Below, piece after piece: positions 1-6,824 of a stretch of 64,000 bases of DNA. The notes below the pieces were generated by a model. That model saw nothing but the letters and a program-made list of their open reading frames with translations. It had not been told where the DNA came from and did no database searches. Location: positions 1 through 64,000 of IMG/VR virus record IMGVR_UViG_3300025317_000002; one strand, written 5' to 3'. Position 1 is the first letter of the stretch; each line of letters begins with the position of its first letter. Origin of the DNA: a virus. The translations under genes were made by a program, and so were the position numbers.

Positions 1-73
1 CCAGCCATGCGGCCTGCCTCTGCAGCTCCCAGCCCAGCCACCTCACTTCTCTTTTCTTCATTTTTACCTCCGG

Positions 74-1395
74 GCCTTTTAGTGCCATGCCCAGGGCGTT
101 CGAATTACTAAAGGGCGCCTGGAGGGACTCGCACCCTCCGTATGCCTGGGGGCGACTTGCCCCCCCGCATACAAGCGCCTTTAGCCATGCAAGCTTATAC
201 TCCCGCATGGCTGGGGGAGTCGTTGGGGCACCGGGATATTATATATTTCCCCCCCGGCAAGGGAACTTCAAGAGAAGAAGCGGAGGGGACCTTATGCTGC
301 TAAGGCCCCTCTCCCTTTCCTCCTGTCGGCTACCCATTGCGGGCGCCTATGGCCGGGGACAACACCGGCCGGTGCTTTCCTCGAATGAGGAAGCATGGTG
401 GGGCGGGTATTCCCAGGGAGATCTCACTATCCCCCATGTCCTCTGACCCCCCCTCAAACCCCTGATTCTACTCGCTTCCAGGATAGGCCACAGACTTCTA
501 GCCTATCCCTTTCAATCAGGGCCAGCCCACAACCACGCTCTACCTAGCACGGCTAGGAGAGCGAAAGCTAAAGAAACACATATAATCCGCCTTTTCCGGA
601 CTCAGACCCACACGGGCCAACCGGCAAGGCATAGCGTTTCCTCTGTTGCCTCTCCTTTCCGAAGGGAGAGACGCAAGGAATATTAGGGAGCATTCGCCAC
701 AGCTACTTAGCGATCCGACTGATCCTAAGCCTGATGGCTTCTGGCTCCCTGGCTTGTGCCTTGATATTTACCCGTGGTCAATTTCAGCTTTCACGGGCCG
801 GCGATGCCATGATTCCATTTGTCTGGAAGCATCGCCTCTCTTGATCCCCTCGCAATGTCGGGCACTTCCGCCTATAGATATAGCTCGCGCTATATCGCAG
901 CGTCCATTAGCCGAAGGAACCATCATATGATCCCCTCGCGGCACATTCCGATCAGCAATCCTTTAGCTATGATGGTCTCCTACCATCCCAGAGCGCCCTA
1001 CATTATCAGGCACTCATCGCTTCCCCGGCAATTACGCCGTGCCCGCTACACCCCGTGACCTATGGATTACCCCCCGCACTCTTTCCCTTTTCCACTCAAT
1101 CCTATGGCCTCCTCACGCGGTATATCGATCATGAGAGGACTGCTAGCATTGCCAGAGATTGCGAGAATCACCTCGCAATCCCCCAGATCAAGCCTCAAGC
1201 TTTTATTGGTTGGTGTGGGGGGGCGAGTCTTCCACCCCTCGGGACCTTGAAAATATGACAGGTCCCCCCACACCAACAGCGGTTTTCAGGCCGCCTTTTC
1301 CCCCCTAAGAGCAGCGCGTGGGGTATCATCCCTAGCGAGGGAGCAGTCCGCTTCCTCGCGCGCATCAGAGGAGTCCCTGGGACAACCCAGGTAAA
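74..1395 (+). ncRNA. Candidate giant structured noncoding RNA (about 1.3 kb)
   Basis: No ORF here looks like a real protein, but consecutive, mutually compatible stems cover the whole stretch. Seen directly: 111-118/175-182 (one G-U) enclosing 121-126/134-139 and 140-145/167-172 plus 148-153/159-164; 183-190/205-212; 259-264/312-317 around 283-288/306-311 plus 290-294/301-305; 331-335/405-409 around 351-356/365-370 and 373-382/387-395; 460-467/514-521 around 481-488/501-508; 536-541/558-563 plus 543-548/552-557; 685-691/744-750 around 706-715/721-729; 771-776/792-797; 800-807/829-836 plus 813-817/824-828; 877-884/889-896; 919-926/969-976; 1157-1165/1172-1180; 1209-1222/1264-1277; 1335-1344/1350-1359; 1376-1381/1386-1391. 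The two internal wobble pairs (113-180 and 1341-1353) are G-U on the plus strand and would be A-C on the minus strand, so plus is favoured. Size and phage setting recall GOLLD and ROOL RNAs; homology is not shown. The 5' end may lie outside the window. Confidence 0.72.
1209..1277 (+). repeat. 14-bp perfect inverted repeat with 41-nt loop
   Basis: Positions 1209-1222 and 1264-1277 are exact reverse complements over 14 bases, a GT-rich arm ending in six G pairing with six C. The loop holds a second possible helix, GGGACCT pairing with AGGTCCC near 1240-1266, which overlaps the outer arm, so the two pairings compete. It is the longest single stem of the structured region and lies in its 3' third. 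Confidence 0.75.
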
Positions 1396-1556
1396 GAGAT
1401 AGTTATTACTGGCTGGCGAGAATAGGTAATGCATAGGCCATGCCAATATGCGATATGCACATGTCGATATGGGCTAAGTTATTGAAATCATTCACGATAT
1501 TCCTATTCCTCTTCTTATTCCCATCTCCCAGGATAGAGATAGGCTACTCCCCAAAA

Positions 1557-1585
1557 TGCCAGGTTTTTGGCACCCTAATTTTTCC
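1557..1585. terminator. Weak terminator-like hairpin downstream of the structured RNA
   Basis: TGCCA (1557-1561) pairs with TGGCA (1568-1572) over a T-rich loop and a run of five T follows a few bases later (1579-1583). The stem is short and the spacing to the T-run is not ideal. On the minus strand the same hairpin is followed directly by four T. It is the only terminator-like element seen between the structured RNA and the first protein gene. Confidence 0.25.
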
Positions 1586-1626
1586 ATTTCGCCTGAAACG
1601 CTCCCACCTATCAGCTCCTTCCGTTT

Positions 1627-1687
1627 TGTCAATCATTTGACTACAAGTGTCAAGCAAATGTGTAGTGTTGTCAAGTAATGATTGACA
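1627..1687. promoter_or_regulatory. Phased TGTCAA box array (operator or iteron-like)
   Basis: TGTCAA occurs at 1627-1632, 1648-1653 and 1669-1674, exactly 21 bp apart each time, which is about two helical turns. Inverted copies TTGAC and TTGACA occur at 1637-1641 and 1682-1687, so the last box forms a TGTCAA-N7-TTGACA palindrome. The array lies between the structured RNA and the first protein gene. The phasing suggests a repeated protein-binding site, such as an operator or replication iteron. The reverse complement TTGACA resembles a -35 box, but no matching -10 sequences were found at 17 bp. Confidence 0.5.
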
Positions 1688-1860
1688 CGCCCAATCCTGT
1701 AAGTGCTACAGAACAGCATAATCTCCATTCTAGTATCTACCCCCCCCTACATCTACTCCCCTATACGTATGACACCCTACACCTATTACCTTATCCGGAC
1801 TTTACTTTAAGGTGGTATTGCAGCACGACCCCCGCCCCACCTCAAAAAGCTGGAAGTATG

Positions 1861-2245
1861 TCTGACAAAATCCGAGGAAGACCTCCCAACCAATAAAACA
1901 AAGAAACAACAGAGATAATGAGAAACAACAGAGATAATGAGAAACAACAGAGATAATGAGAAACAACAGAGATAATGAGAAACAACAGAGATAATGAGAA
2001 ACAACAGAGATAATGAGAAATCAAGGAAAGCCGGGTAATGGTTTGACCAAATCTGAGAATAACCTCCCAAGGGAGGAAGAAGATGGGGGGATAGAAGGTA
2101 GATCAATAAGGAAATCTAAATACCGACTTGATAAATCTTTTGGAGACCTATCCCAAAAAGACTGGACACGTATTCAATGAAATCCTAGGCTAGACATCCC
2201 AGACAATAAAATAAAGAATAATGAGGGATAATGAGAAATCTAGGA
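1861..2245. repeat. Imperfect segmental duplication around the tandem repeats
   Basis: The stretch 1861-1890 (GACAAAATCCGAG, then CCTCCCAA) reappears in altered form at 2043-2072 (GACCAAATCTGAG, then CCTCCCAA). The stretch CAATAAAACAAAGAAA near 1891 reappears near 2203 as CAATAAAATAAAGAAT. The AATGAGAAATC-AGGAAAG element near 2013 recurs near 2233. This suggests an older duplication of roughly 180-200 bp within which the 19-bp unit later expanded. No coding potential was seen in it. Confidence 0.45.
1904..2017. repeat. Six perfect 19-bp tandem repeats
   Basis: The unit AAACAACAGAGATAATGAG is repeated head to tail six times without interruption from 1904 to 2017, and a partial AAA follows. 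The copies are identical, which points to recent expansion or active homogenisation. There are no spacers, so this is not a CRISPR array. Degenerate relatives (AATGAGGGATAATGAGAAATC) occur at 2219-2240. The repeat sits in the noncoding leader upstream of the plus-strand gene block and could be an origin or protein-binding region. Confidence 0.9.
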
Positions 2246-2310
2246 AAGAAAGCTAGACAAGAACAACAGGAAGTTTATGATAGTATGTCACCCAATTCAA
2301 TTGATACTAC

Positions 2311-2334
2311 TTGACAAGAAAGAATTGCTATAAT
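2311..2334 (+). promoter_or_regulatory. Extended -10 promoter candidate
   Basis: TGCTATAAT (2326-2334) is a perfect extended -10 element (TGnTATAAT). A TTGACA lies at 2311-2316, but the spacer is only 12 bp, too short for a standard sigma-70 pair, so activity would rest on the extended -10. It lies about 50 bp upstream of the first plus-strand protein gene, which starts a tightly coupled gene series. The same nine bases recur at 2376-2384 overlapping that gene's start. Confidence 0.45.
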
Positions 2335-2382
2335 AGTAAGAGGGGAGGGGGAGAAAGAGAAGGAAGAAAGGAGAATGCTATA

Positions 2383-2556
2383 ATGTCTCGAGCAAGAAAG
2401 AAGATCAGAGTAATCCAGCTCCGGATGGATGAAGAAATGTATGAACTCTTGGTTGAGGAATCTAGGATGGCTAGGCTTCCTCCTTCTACCTATGACCGCG
2501 CTGAAATAGAGAAAGTGATTCTGGAGAGTCGGAGAAAGAGAGGAAAAGAAAGATGA
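2383..2556 (+). CDS. Small ribbon-helix-helix-like protein
   Basis: A 57-residue, strongly charged protein. I chose the ATG at 2383 because AAAGGAG lies about ten bases upstream; an upstream in-frame start at 2311 would overlap the promoter. Residues 8-30 (RVIQLRMDEEMYELLVEES) show a short basic strand followed by a helix, as in CopG/Arc/MetJ-type DNA-binding proteins. The C-terminus is basic. It overlaps the following gene by ATGA. A DNA-binding regulator is plausible, and it may be autoregulatory given the adjacent promoter. The family assignment rests on pattern only. Confidence 0.55.
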   Translation: MSRARKKIRVIQLRMDEEMYELLVEESRMARLPPSTYDRAEIEKVILESRRKRGKER

Positions 2557-3146
2557 ACGATAAGAAGGCAAAAGCAGAAAAAATGAAAGTTGTCTCAACT
2601 GTGTTCGAGAAATGTTCAGTTCGTGTAATCTTGGATAAGAATGGGAATCCTTGGTGGGTGGCAAGAGATTTAGCGGAACCATTGGACTACAAGAATATTG
2701 AGGTTCTTCTTGCTATTCGCAGAATTGGTAAATACTCTGTGATGGGAGAGAGTAACAAGTTTCTTGAGAATATGTTGAGGACTGTCCAAGTTCAGCATTC
2801 CAAAGATGTTGCAGGGAAGTTCTATGAAGCCGTGGGAAGAGAGGGGTTGCAACACTACTTTGGTAGGTCTCACCGTGCAGCTACGGGTTGTTCTTTGAGG
2901 GAGCGTCAAGCTTGGGCTAGGGGGGAAAAGCTACCTTCTAGGAAGAGGACGTCTGGTGGGGAAATTTCCAGGCACCTGATGCTAGAGACGGTTTGTGCCA
3001 TGAGTTTTGAGGATGATTTGGTGTTGGGAAACGTGAGGGAAGAGGACGCCTTGGAGATGGTTCCTGCTGCCAGGGACCTCTACAAGAGAGCAATTGGTGC
3101 GGGTTATAGGCCTCCTGAGCTTGATATGCCTTATCCTCTATCATGA
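2553..3146 (+). CDS. Bro-N domain protein (phage antirepressor-like)
   Basis: A 197-residue protein. Residues 23-40 (VRVILDKNGNPWWVARDL) match the start of Bro-N domains, where a strand, a turn and the W-V-A-x-D-x-A helix are typical of phage antirepressors and baculovirus BRO proteins. The usual continuation is recognisable up to about residue 100 (LRTVQVQHSKDVAGKFY). The C-terminal half has no family I recognise. It is coupled by 4-bp overlaps to the small regulator upstream and to the acidic protein downstream. The role is probably DNA binding or regulation rather than structure. Confidence 0.65.
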   Translation: MNDKKAKAEKMKVVSTVFEKCSVRVILDKNGNPWWVARDLAEPLDYKNIEVLLAIRRIGKYSVMGESNKFLENMLRTVQVQHSKDVAGKFYEAVGREGLQHYFGRSHRAATGCSLRERQAWARGEKLPSRKRTSGGEISRHLMLETVCAMSFEDDLVLGNVREEDALEMVPAARDLYKRAIGAGYRPPELDMPYPLS

Positions 3147-3367
3147 ACGAAACAGAACTCGAGAATCTGAAATATCTCATTGAGCGCACTCTGGATCTCC
3201 ATATTCTCTCAGAAGAAGGAAAAGAAGATACAGAGGAGGCAGACAGAATCCGAGACCAGATGGAGCATCCTTGGTATGCCCTCACAAAGGAATCCCAAAA
3301 TTGGCTCTCTAGATTCTCAGAGAGGCTCTATGCCTTAGCTGAGAAGAAAGGAAAGGAATTATCATGA
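3143..3367 (+). CDS. Small acidic phage protein, unknown function
   Basis: 74 residues, helical and acidic, with a central pattern DRIRDQMEHPWYALT followed by a helix ending LYALAEKKG. Similar short proteins with IRD-x-M-x-x-PW occur in many phage genomes, but I know of no assigned function. The start overlaps the previous stop as ATGA, and the stop in turn overlaps the next (amber-interrupted) reading frame as ATGA, so it belongs to the same transcript. Confidence 0.6.
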   Translation: MNETELENLKYLIERTLDLHILSEEGKEDTEEADRIRDQMEHPWYALTKESQNWLSRFSERLYALAEKKGKELS

Positions 3368-3558
3368 GTTTCTATATCTCTTTGAGGTAGAACCGACTCC
3401 TCAAAACCCCAATTCCCTTTCGTCTCTCCATAGGAAATCTCGTTAGCATTGACAACACAACCTACAAAGTGAGAGGGATCTTCTCCTCGAAAAGAAATGA
3501 TATTGACAAGCTTATTCTTCAGGTTTCACGCCATAATTACTATTCCTTTCCTCTTTGA
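3364..3558 (+). pseudogene. Short gene interrupted by one in-frame amber codon
   Basis: From ATG 3364, which overlaps the preceding stop as ATGA like its neighbours, the frame reads MSFYISLR, then TAG at 3388-3390, then 55 codons that look protein-like: NRLLKTPIPFRLSIGNLV and later SIDNTTYKVRGIF, ending NYYSFPL at TGA 3556-3558. The part after the TAG alternates strands as in a small beta-barrel. There is no ATG, GTG or TTG just after the TAG that would restore most of it. It is either a gene killed by one nonsense mutation or one read through by amber suppression. TAG is a normal stop for many other genes here, so general reassignment is unlikely. Confidence 0.5.
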
Positions 3559-3729
3559 CCTGTGTTAGATGTCCCAATAGAATTCCCAACACCTCGATAA
3601 ATACATAAGAGGACACATCTCCCTTCAATATTCCCCTTCTCTTCTCAATTCATCTCCTTTTCCTAATAGGCTCCTTGAGTCATCTTTCATGTCCTGTGTT
3701 AAGCTATGAGAGAGAAAGGTCATATTTTC
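3559..3729 (+). other. Noncoding gap with CCTGTGTTA direct repeat
   Basis: No coding frame seen. CCTGTGTTA occurs at about 3559-3567 and again at about 3694-3702, just before the next gene. GATAAATA near 3595-3602 is one base away from the T4 late promoter element TATAAATA, but I found no second example at other late genes, so this is only a weak hint that the head-gene block begins with its own promoter. Confidence 0.3.
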
Positions 3730-4260
3730 ATGAGAGACTCTCTCAGAGACATCATTGAAGAAGTTGTAAGAGGTCTCTCTCCAGACCAGGCAGCGATATT
3801 TATCCTGAATGAAGACAAAGATACGTCCCTTACCATGTCTCAAAGACAAGAGCACTTAACGGGGAGAGAAGAGTTAAGATTAAAGCGAGCCGAAGTCAGA
3901 CGCCAAATTGGAAGAGAAACTGGGAAGCGTCAGAAAAGACAAAGGACGCATCAGTTGCGTCTCGTAACGATTCACCAAAAGGAAAAAGAACAAACGGCAT
4001 CCGAACGAGAAGCAGCCAAGAGAGAAAAAGAAGCTGAGAAAGCCCAAAAGGCAAAAGAAAAGGCCAAGGCAAAGCCTAAACCCGAACGAGAAAAGAAACC
4101 TGAAAAACCAGGCGTAACAACCAAGAGGACAAAGACATCTTACGTCATTTCTCCTGCAGCAAAGTTAAAGACAAATATCCAAGCTCTCTCTCGGAGTCGT
4201 TCGGCAGATTATGATCCAGGGGGCGTAATTCCGCCAAGACCAAAAGCTGGAACGTCATAG
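3730..4260 (+). CDS. Lysine/arginine-rich protein with N-terminal helical tag
   Basis: 176 residues from ATG 3730; an alternative ATG at 3706 lacks a ribosome site. Residues 7-26 (DIIEEVVRGLSPDQAAIFIL) carry a short amphipathic tag that recurs in about ten proteins of this window. The rest, residues 40-150, is extremely basic with long EKA and KPK-type stretches, as expected for a nucleic-acid-binding or disordered protein. It is the first of six tagged proteins upstream of the prohead protease and capsid genes. I infer an internal head protein that could be packaged with the DNA; no family is recognised. Confidence 0.6.
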   Translation: MRDSLRDIIEEVVRGLSPDQAAIFILNEDKDTSLTMSQRQEHLTGREELRLKRAEVRRQIGRETGKRQKRQRTHQLRLVTIHQKEKEQTASEREAAKREKEAEKAQKAKEKAKAKPKPEREKKPEKPGVTTKRTKTSYVISPAAKLKTNIQALSRSRSADYDPGGVIPPRPKAGTS

Positions 4261-4271
4261 GAGCCCATTAG

Positions 4272-4883
4272 ATGAAGATTCAAGCGTATGCCACTGGACA
4301 TGGAAACTACTTTCATTTTCTGGATCAGGACCAAAACGATCTTGGATACATGTCGATTGAAGAATTTATTCAAAAGGCTCCCTCTCTTGGAATCAAAGAC
4401 GTAACCAAGGCCGAGACCGCTCTTCGTGCTTTTGCCATGCAATCCTCTAAACCAGGGGTATGGCCCTTGGATATTGATACCGACTCACCCGACCTTGCAG
4501 CCAACGATTTACTTTCTACTGGCTCTGGCTCAGATGGTGCAACCGCCGTCAAGATTGCGCTTCAGAACATGCCAATTCCTTCCAGGGTGGGAGACCAATC
4601 TACTACGAAGGGGTTTGTTCCCGAGTCAAGGGAATGGACAGTATTTGATTTGATTCAAGAGGCGGCAAAAAAGAACCTCTCTCCCGACCAAGCTGCTTTC
4701 ATCCTTTTGGAACGAGAAAGTGAGGATGAAGAGAAGAAGAAATGGAAAGAGACTTACCGGAAAGCCAGGGTTGACTACAGAGTAGAGTCTGATCGGATGC
4801 GGCATGGTATGGAACCTATGCGTGTGGGAATTGAGCGGAAGAGCGCTGTGGACACAGCAAAGGCAGCATCCAGAAAACAATAA
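4272..4883 (+). CDS. Tagged head-region protein, unknown function
   Basis: 203 residues. AGGAG lies 8 bases upstream of the start. The N-terminal 120 residues are of mixed composition with an acidic, serine and glycine-rich segment (residues 70-90). The recurring helical tag appears internally at about 124-147 (DLIQEAAKKNLSPDQAAFIL), nearly identical to the tag of the preceding gene, and a basic helical tail follows. The internal position suggests that two proteins were fused, or that the tag is a module rather than a leader peptide. Its stop overlaps the next start as TAATG. Confidence 0.6.
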   Translation: MKIQAYATGHGNYFHFLDQDQNDLGYMSIEEFIQKAPSLGIKDVTKAETALRAFAMQSSKPGVWPLDIDTDSPDLAANDLLSTGSGSDGATAVKIALQNMPIPSRVGDQSTTKGFVPESREWTVFDLIQEAAKKNLSPDQAAFILLERESEDEEKKKWKETYRKARVDYRVESDRMRHGMEPMRVGIERKSAVDTAKAASRKQ

Positions 4884-5266
4884 TGCAAGAAGAGATAAGA
4901 CAGATGATTGAGGCAGTAGCAGAAGGTAGAGTTCTCTACAGAGATGCGGCGAGCTATCTATTGTCTCTTGGTTTTACGAAAATCCAGATGCAGCCAAGTG
5001 TTGATCTTAATCAGCTTCTCAATGCCACAAATGAATCCGAGTTCGAGAGAAAAACTCCCCTCTCCAATAAAGAACTCAAGCGTGCTATGCGAGATGTGAG
5101 AAGAGAGATTACAGTTGCCAAAACGAAGTCCTCCCCCGCAAAGTGGGGTTCTCACATCAAAGCCTGGTGGGAGAAATCCAAAGGCAATCAACCAAGTCAT
5201 CCCAAGCTTTCCAAGAAGGCCAAGCACTCGGATGATAGCGAGCTAGACATTACAAAGACGATGTAG
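4883..5266 (+). CDS. Small basic protein with N-terminal helical tag
   Basis: 127 residues. Residues 5-30 form the recurring tag (RQMIEAVAEGRVLYRDAASY, then LLSLG). The C-terminal half is basic (KHSDDSELDITKTM end) with a WGSHIKAWWEKSKG segment. It starts one base inside the stop of the preceding gene. No known family is recognised. Position and composition fit the group of putative internal head or scaffold-associated proteins. Confidence 0.6.
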   Translation: MQEEIRQMIEAVAEGRVLYRDAASYLLSLGFTKIQMQPSVDLNQLLNATNESEFERKTPLSNKELKRAMRDVRREITVAKTKSSPAKWGSHIKAWWEKSKGNQPSHPKLSKKAKHSDDSELDITKTM

Positions 5267-5268
5267 CC

Positions 5269-5742
5269 ATGCCAGCTTTTATCAAGACTGCCCAGGATGA
5301 AGCACTCTGGCAAAGGGCAAAAGAGAAAGCCAAGAAATCCGGCTACTCAGAGAAAGACAAAGACAAGTTCTGGGGTGTTGTAACAACGATCTGGAAGAAG
5401 CTTCAGGAAGAGGTAAGTCAAGTGGACTTTAATTCAATGCTTGATAATATCTGGCAGGGCACTGTAAGCCCTCAGGAAGCAGCCCAAGCTCTCATCGAAG
5501 GGGGAAACAGATGGGAAGATCTGACTCTAGAGCAAAAAGCAGAGAGGCGAAGGAATAACCAAACCCAGGACAAGGATTTTTATGATTGGTGGTCTAAAGT
5601 TCCCCCTGAAAAGAGGAGGGAAGTTGAGCAGCAATTGTCCAAGCCTAAACAACCAGATTCGGAATATCAACAGAAGGCAAAAGCTTCAGAACCAAAAGCG
5701 CTACCTGTTACCCACACGAGAAAGAAAAAGGTAAGTGCATGA
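5269..5742 (+). CDS. Basic phage protein with DEALW-RAK motif and helical tag
   Basis: 157 residues. Residues 1-46 contain MPAFIKTAQDEALWQRAKEK followed by KFWGVVTTIWKKL, a pattern common near the termini of phage-associated structural proteins, including baseplate and scaffold-region proteins, though its exact role is unsettled. Residues 54-77 carry the recurring tag (MLDNIWQGTVSPQEAAQALI). The remainder is charged and probably disordered. It overlaps the next gene as ATGA. Probably a virion-associated protein. Confidence 0.6.
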   Translation: MPAFIKTAQDEALWQRAKEKAKKSGYSEKDKDKFWGVVTTIWKKLQEEVSQVDFNSMLDNIWQGTVSPQEAAQALIEGGNRWEDLTLEQKAERRRNNQTQDKDFYDWWSKVPPEKRREVEQQLSKPKQPDSEYQQKAKASEPKALPVTHTRKKKVSA

Positions 5743-6824
5743 ATCCCCAGATCCAAAAGCTCATTCAAGAAGTTGCTCTCGGCATGGTAGATACTGGTAA
5801 AGCTGCCAAGCTTCTTATGTCCCCTCACATGGGGGATGACTCCAGCTTTCCCAAGGTCGAGTATTACTGCTCGCAGTGTGACATGTGCTTTACCACCAAT
5901 CCAAATTCCCCAGATACCTTTGCAACGGCATGCCCCTATTGCAGGCAGTCTGGCACGATGCTTCTCCAGGATGCCAAAGCCAAAGATACCGTCGTCAAAG
6001 AATCTAAATCTTCTGCCCGAGGTTGGGCCAGAGCCAGGAAGTCCGTCCAGACTGACATTGAGCAACATAAAGGCAAAGCCTGGACAGAGGACTCTTCTCC
6101 TAAGTGGGACCCCGCGACAGGAGAGAAAGTTCCACCTGGAAAGGGATTAAAGGTCAATCGTCCCGATGAACCTCATCCTAAGAACCCACCAAAAGTCGAA
6201 ACAAAGCCTAAGCCTAAGAGTCCTGAAGGAAGCATGGCTACTATTCGCCGGAAGGGAAAAGGGAAATCGAAGGGAAAATCCGAAGTTGAGGAAGCCAAGC
6301 GTGGTACCATGCAAGCCAAGGCTCTCCGAATGAAGATGAAGGGAAGCGGAGAATCTGCCTACAAGGATTTTGGTAAAACTGGAGAAGGTTACCGGATTCA
6401 TGACGAGACGCCTGAAGAAAAGGAAAGACGCAAAGCTATGGGTGCCGAGCGTAAGAAAGGTGAGAAACAACAAGGGATCAGTTTGAAGCAATCCAGAGCT
6501 GAGCAGGAGAAGTTAAAGAGTAAAGTTGCCCAAAAGGCTCGTCAAAGCGAAGAGAAAAGAGCAGAGCGAAGTTCCAAACCTCATATTGATGTGCGTCGCA
6601 AGAATGAGAAGCCTGTTCCGGTTTTCACAAAGAAGGCTCCTCCGAGGGAAACCACTTCATTCAAAAAGGATACTTCTGAATCCTTCTTGGATGAAGCCTT
6701 GGCAGCATTTACCTCAAAGAGCTTAGCTCAGAACATGAAGACAGCACTTGGCCCTCTCCAAGCAGGACCCTTAGATGACCTCAAGGCTGTTCTTACTTCA
6801 ACGCTCTATGAGGACATCAGATGA
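5739..6824 (+). CDS. Long lysine-rich protein with tag and zinc ribbon
   Basis: 361 residues. Residues 4-27 are the recurring tag (IQKLIQEVALGMVDTGKAAK). Residues 43-69 form a Cys4-type zinc ribbon (CSQC at 44-47 and CPYC at 65-68, with an extra Cys50). Residues 90-330 are very rich in Lys, Arg, Glu and Gly and look disordered. The C-terminus (SFLDEALAAFTSKSLAQNMK) is helical. Tag plus zinc ribbon plus polybasic body suggests a DNA-condensing internal protein, but this is inference. It overlaps both neighbours by 4 bp. Confidence 0.6.
   Translation: MNPQIQKLIQEVALGMVDTGKAAKLLMSPHMGDDSSFPKVEYYCSQCDMCFTTNPNSPDTFATACPYCRQSGTMLLQDAKAKDTVVKESKSSARGWARARKSVQTDIEQHKGKAWTEDSSPKWDPATGEKVPPGKGLKVNRPDEPHPKNPPKVETKPKPKSPEGSMATIRRKGKGKSKGKSEVEEAKRGTMQAKALRMKMKGSGESAYKDFGKTGEGYRIHDETPEEKERRKAMGAERKKGEKQQGISLKQSRAEQEKLKSKVAQKARQSEEKRAERSSKPHIDVRRKNEKPVPVFTKKAPPRETTSFKKDTSESFLDEALAAFTSKSLAQNMKTALGPLQAGPLDDLKAVLTSTLYEDIR

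Noticed and set aside
97-108. tRNA T-loop-like word GTTCGAATTAC
   Set aside because: No matching T-stem, anticodon arm or acceptor stem could be drawn around it; the surrounding bases fit larger helices instead.
87-1446. Several ORFs of 60-119 codons on both strands in the left region
   Set aside because: They have low-complexity or unnatural composition, overlap each other in different frames, lack ribosome sites, and cross the arms of perfect RNA stems. They are best explained as by-products of the structured RNA.
1678-1896. 72-codon ORF ending in an AT-hook-like RGRPPN
   Set aside because: Most of the ORF is unlike protein, it overlaps the box array and repeats, and it has no ribosome site.
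1904-2017. CRISPR array
   Set aside because: The 19-bp units are directly contiguous with no spacers and there are no cas genes in the window.
1807-2106. Minus-strand 99-codon ORF with a repeated LIISVVSHYLCCFS-type motif
   Set aside because: The repeated peptide is only the translation of the 19-bp tandem repeats and the frame has no ribosome site.
3595-3602. T4-type late promoter (GATAAATA)
   Set aside because: One mismatch from the T4 element and no similar elements noted before other late genes, so support is too weak to call it.
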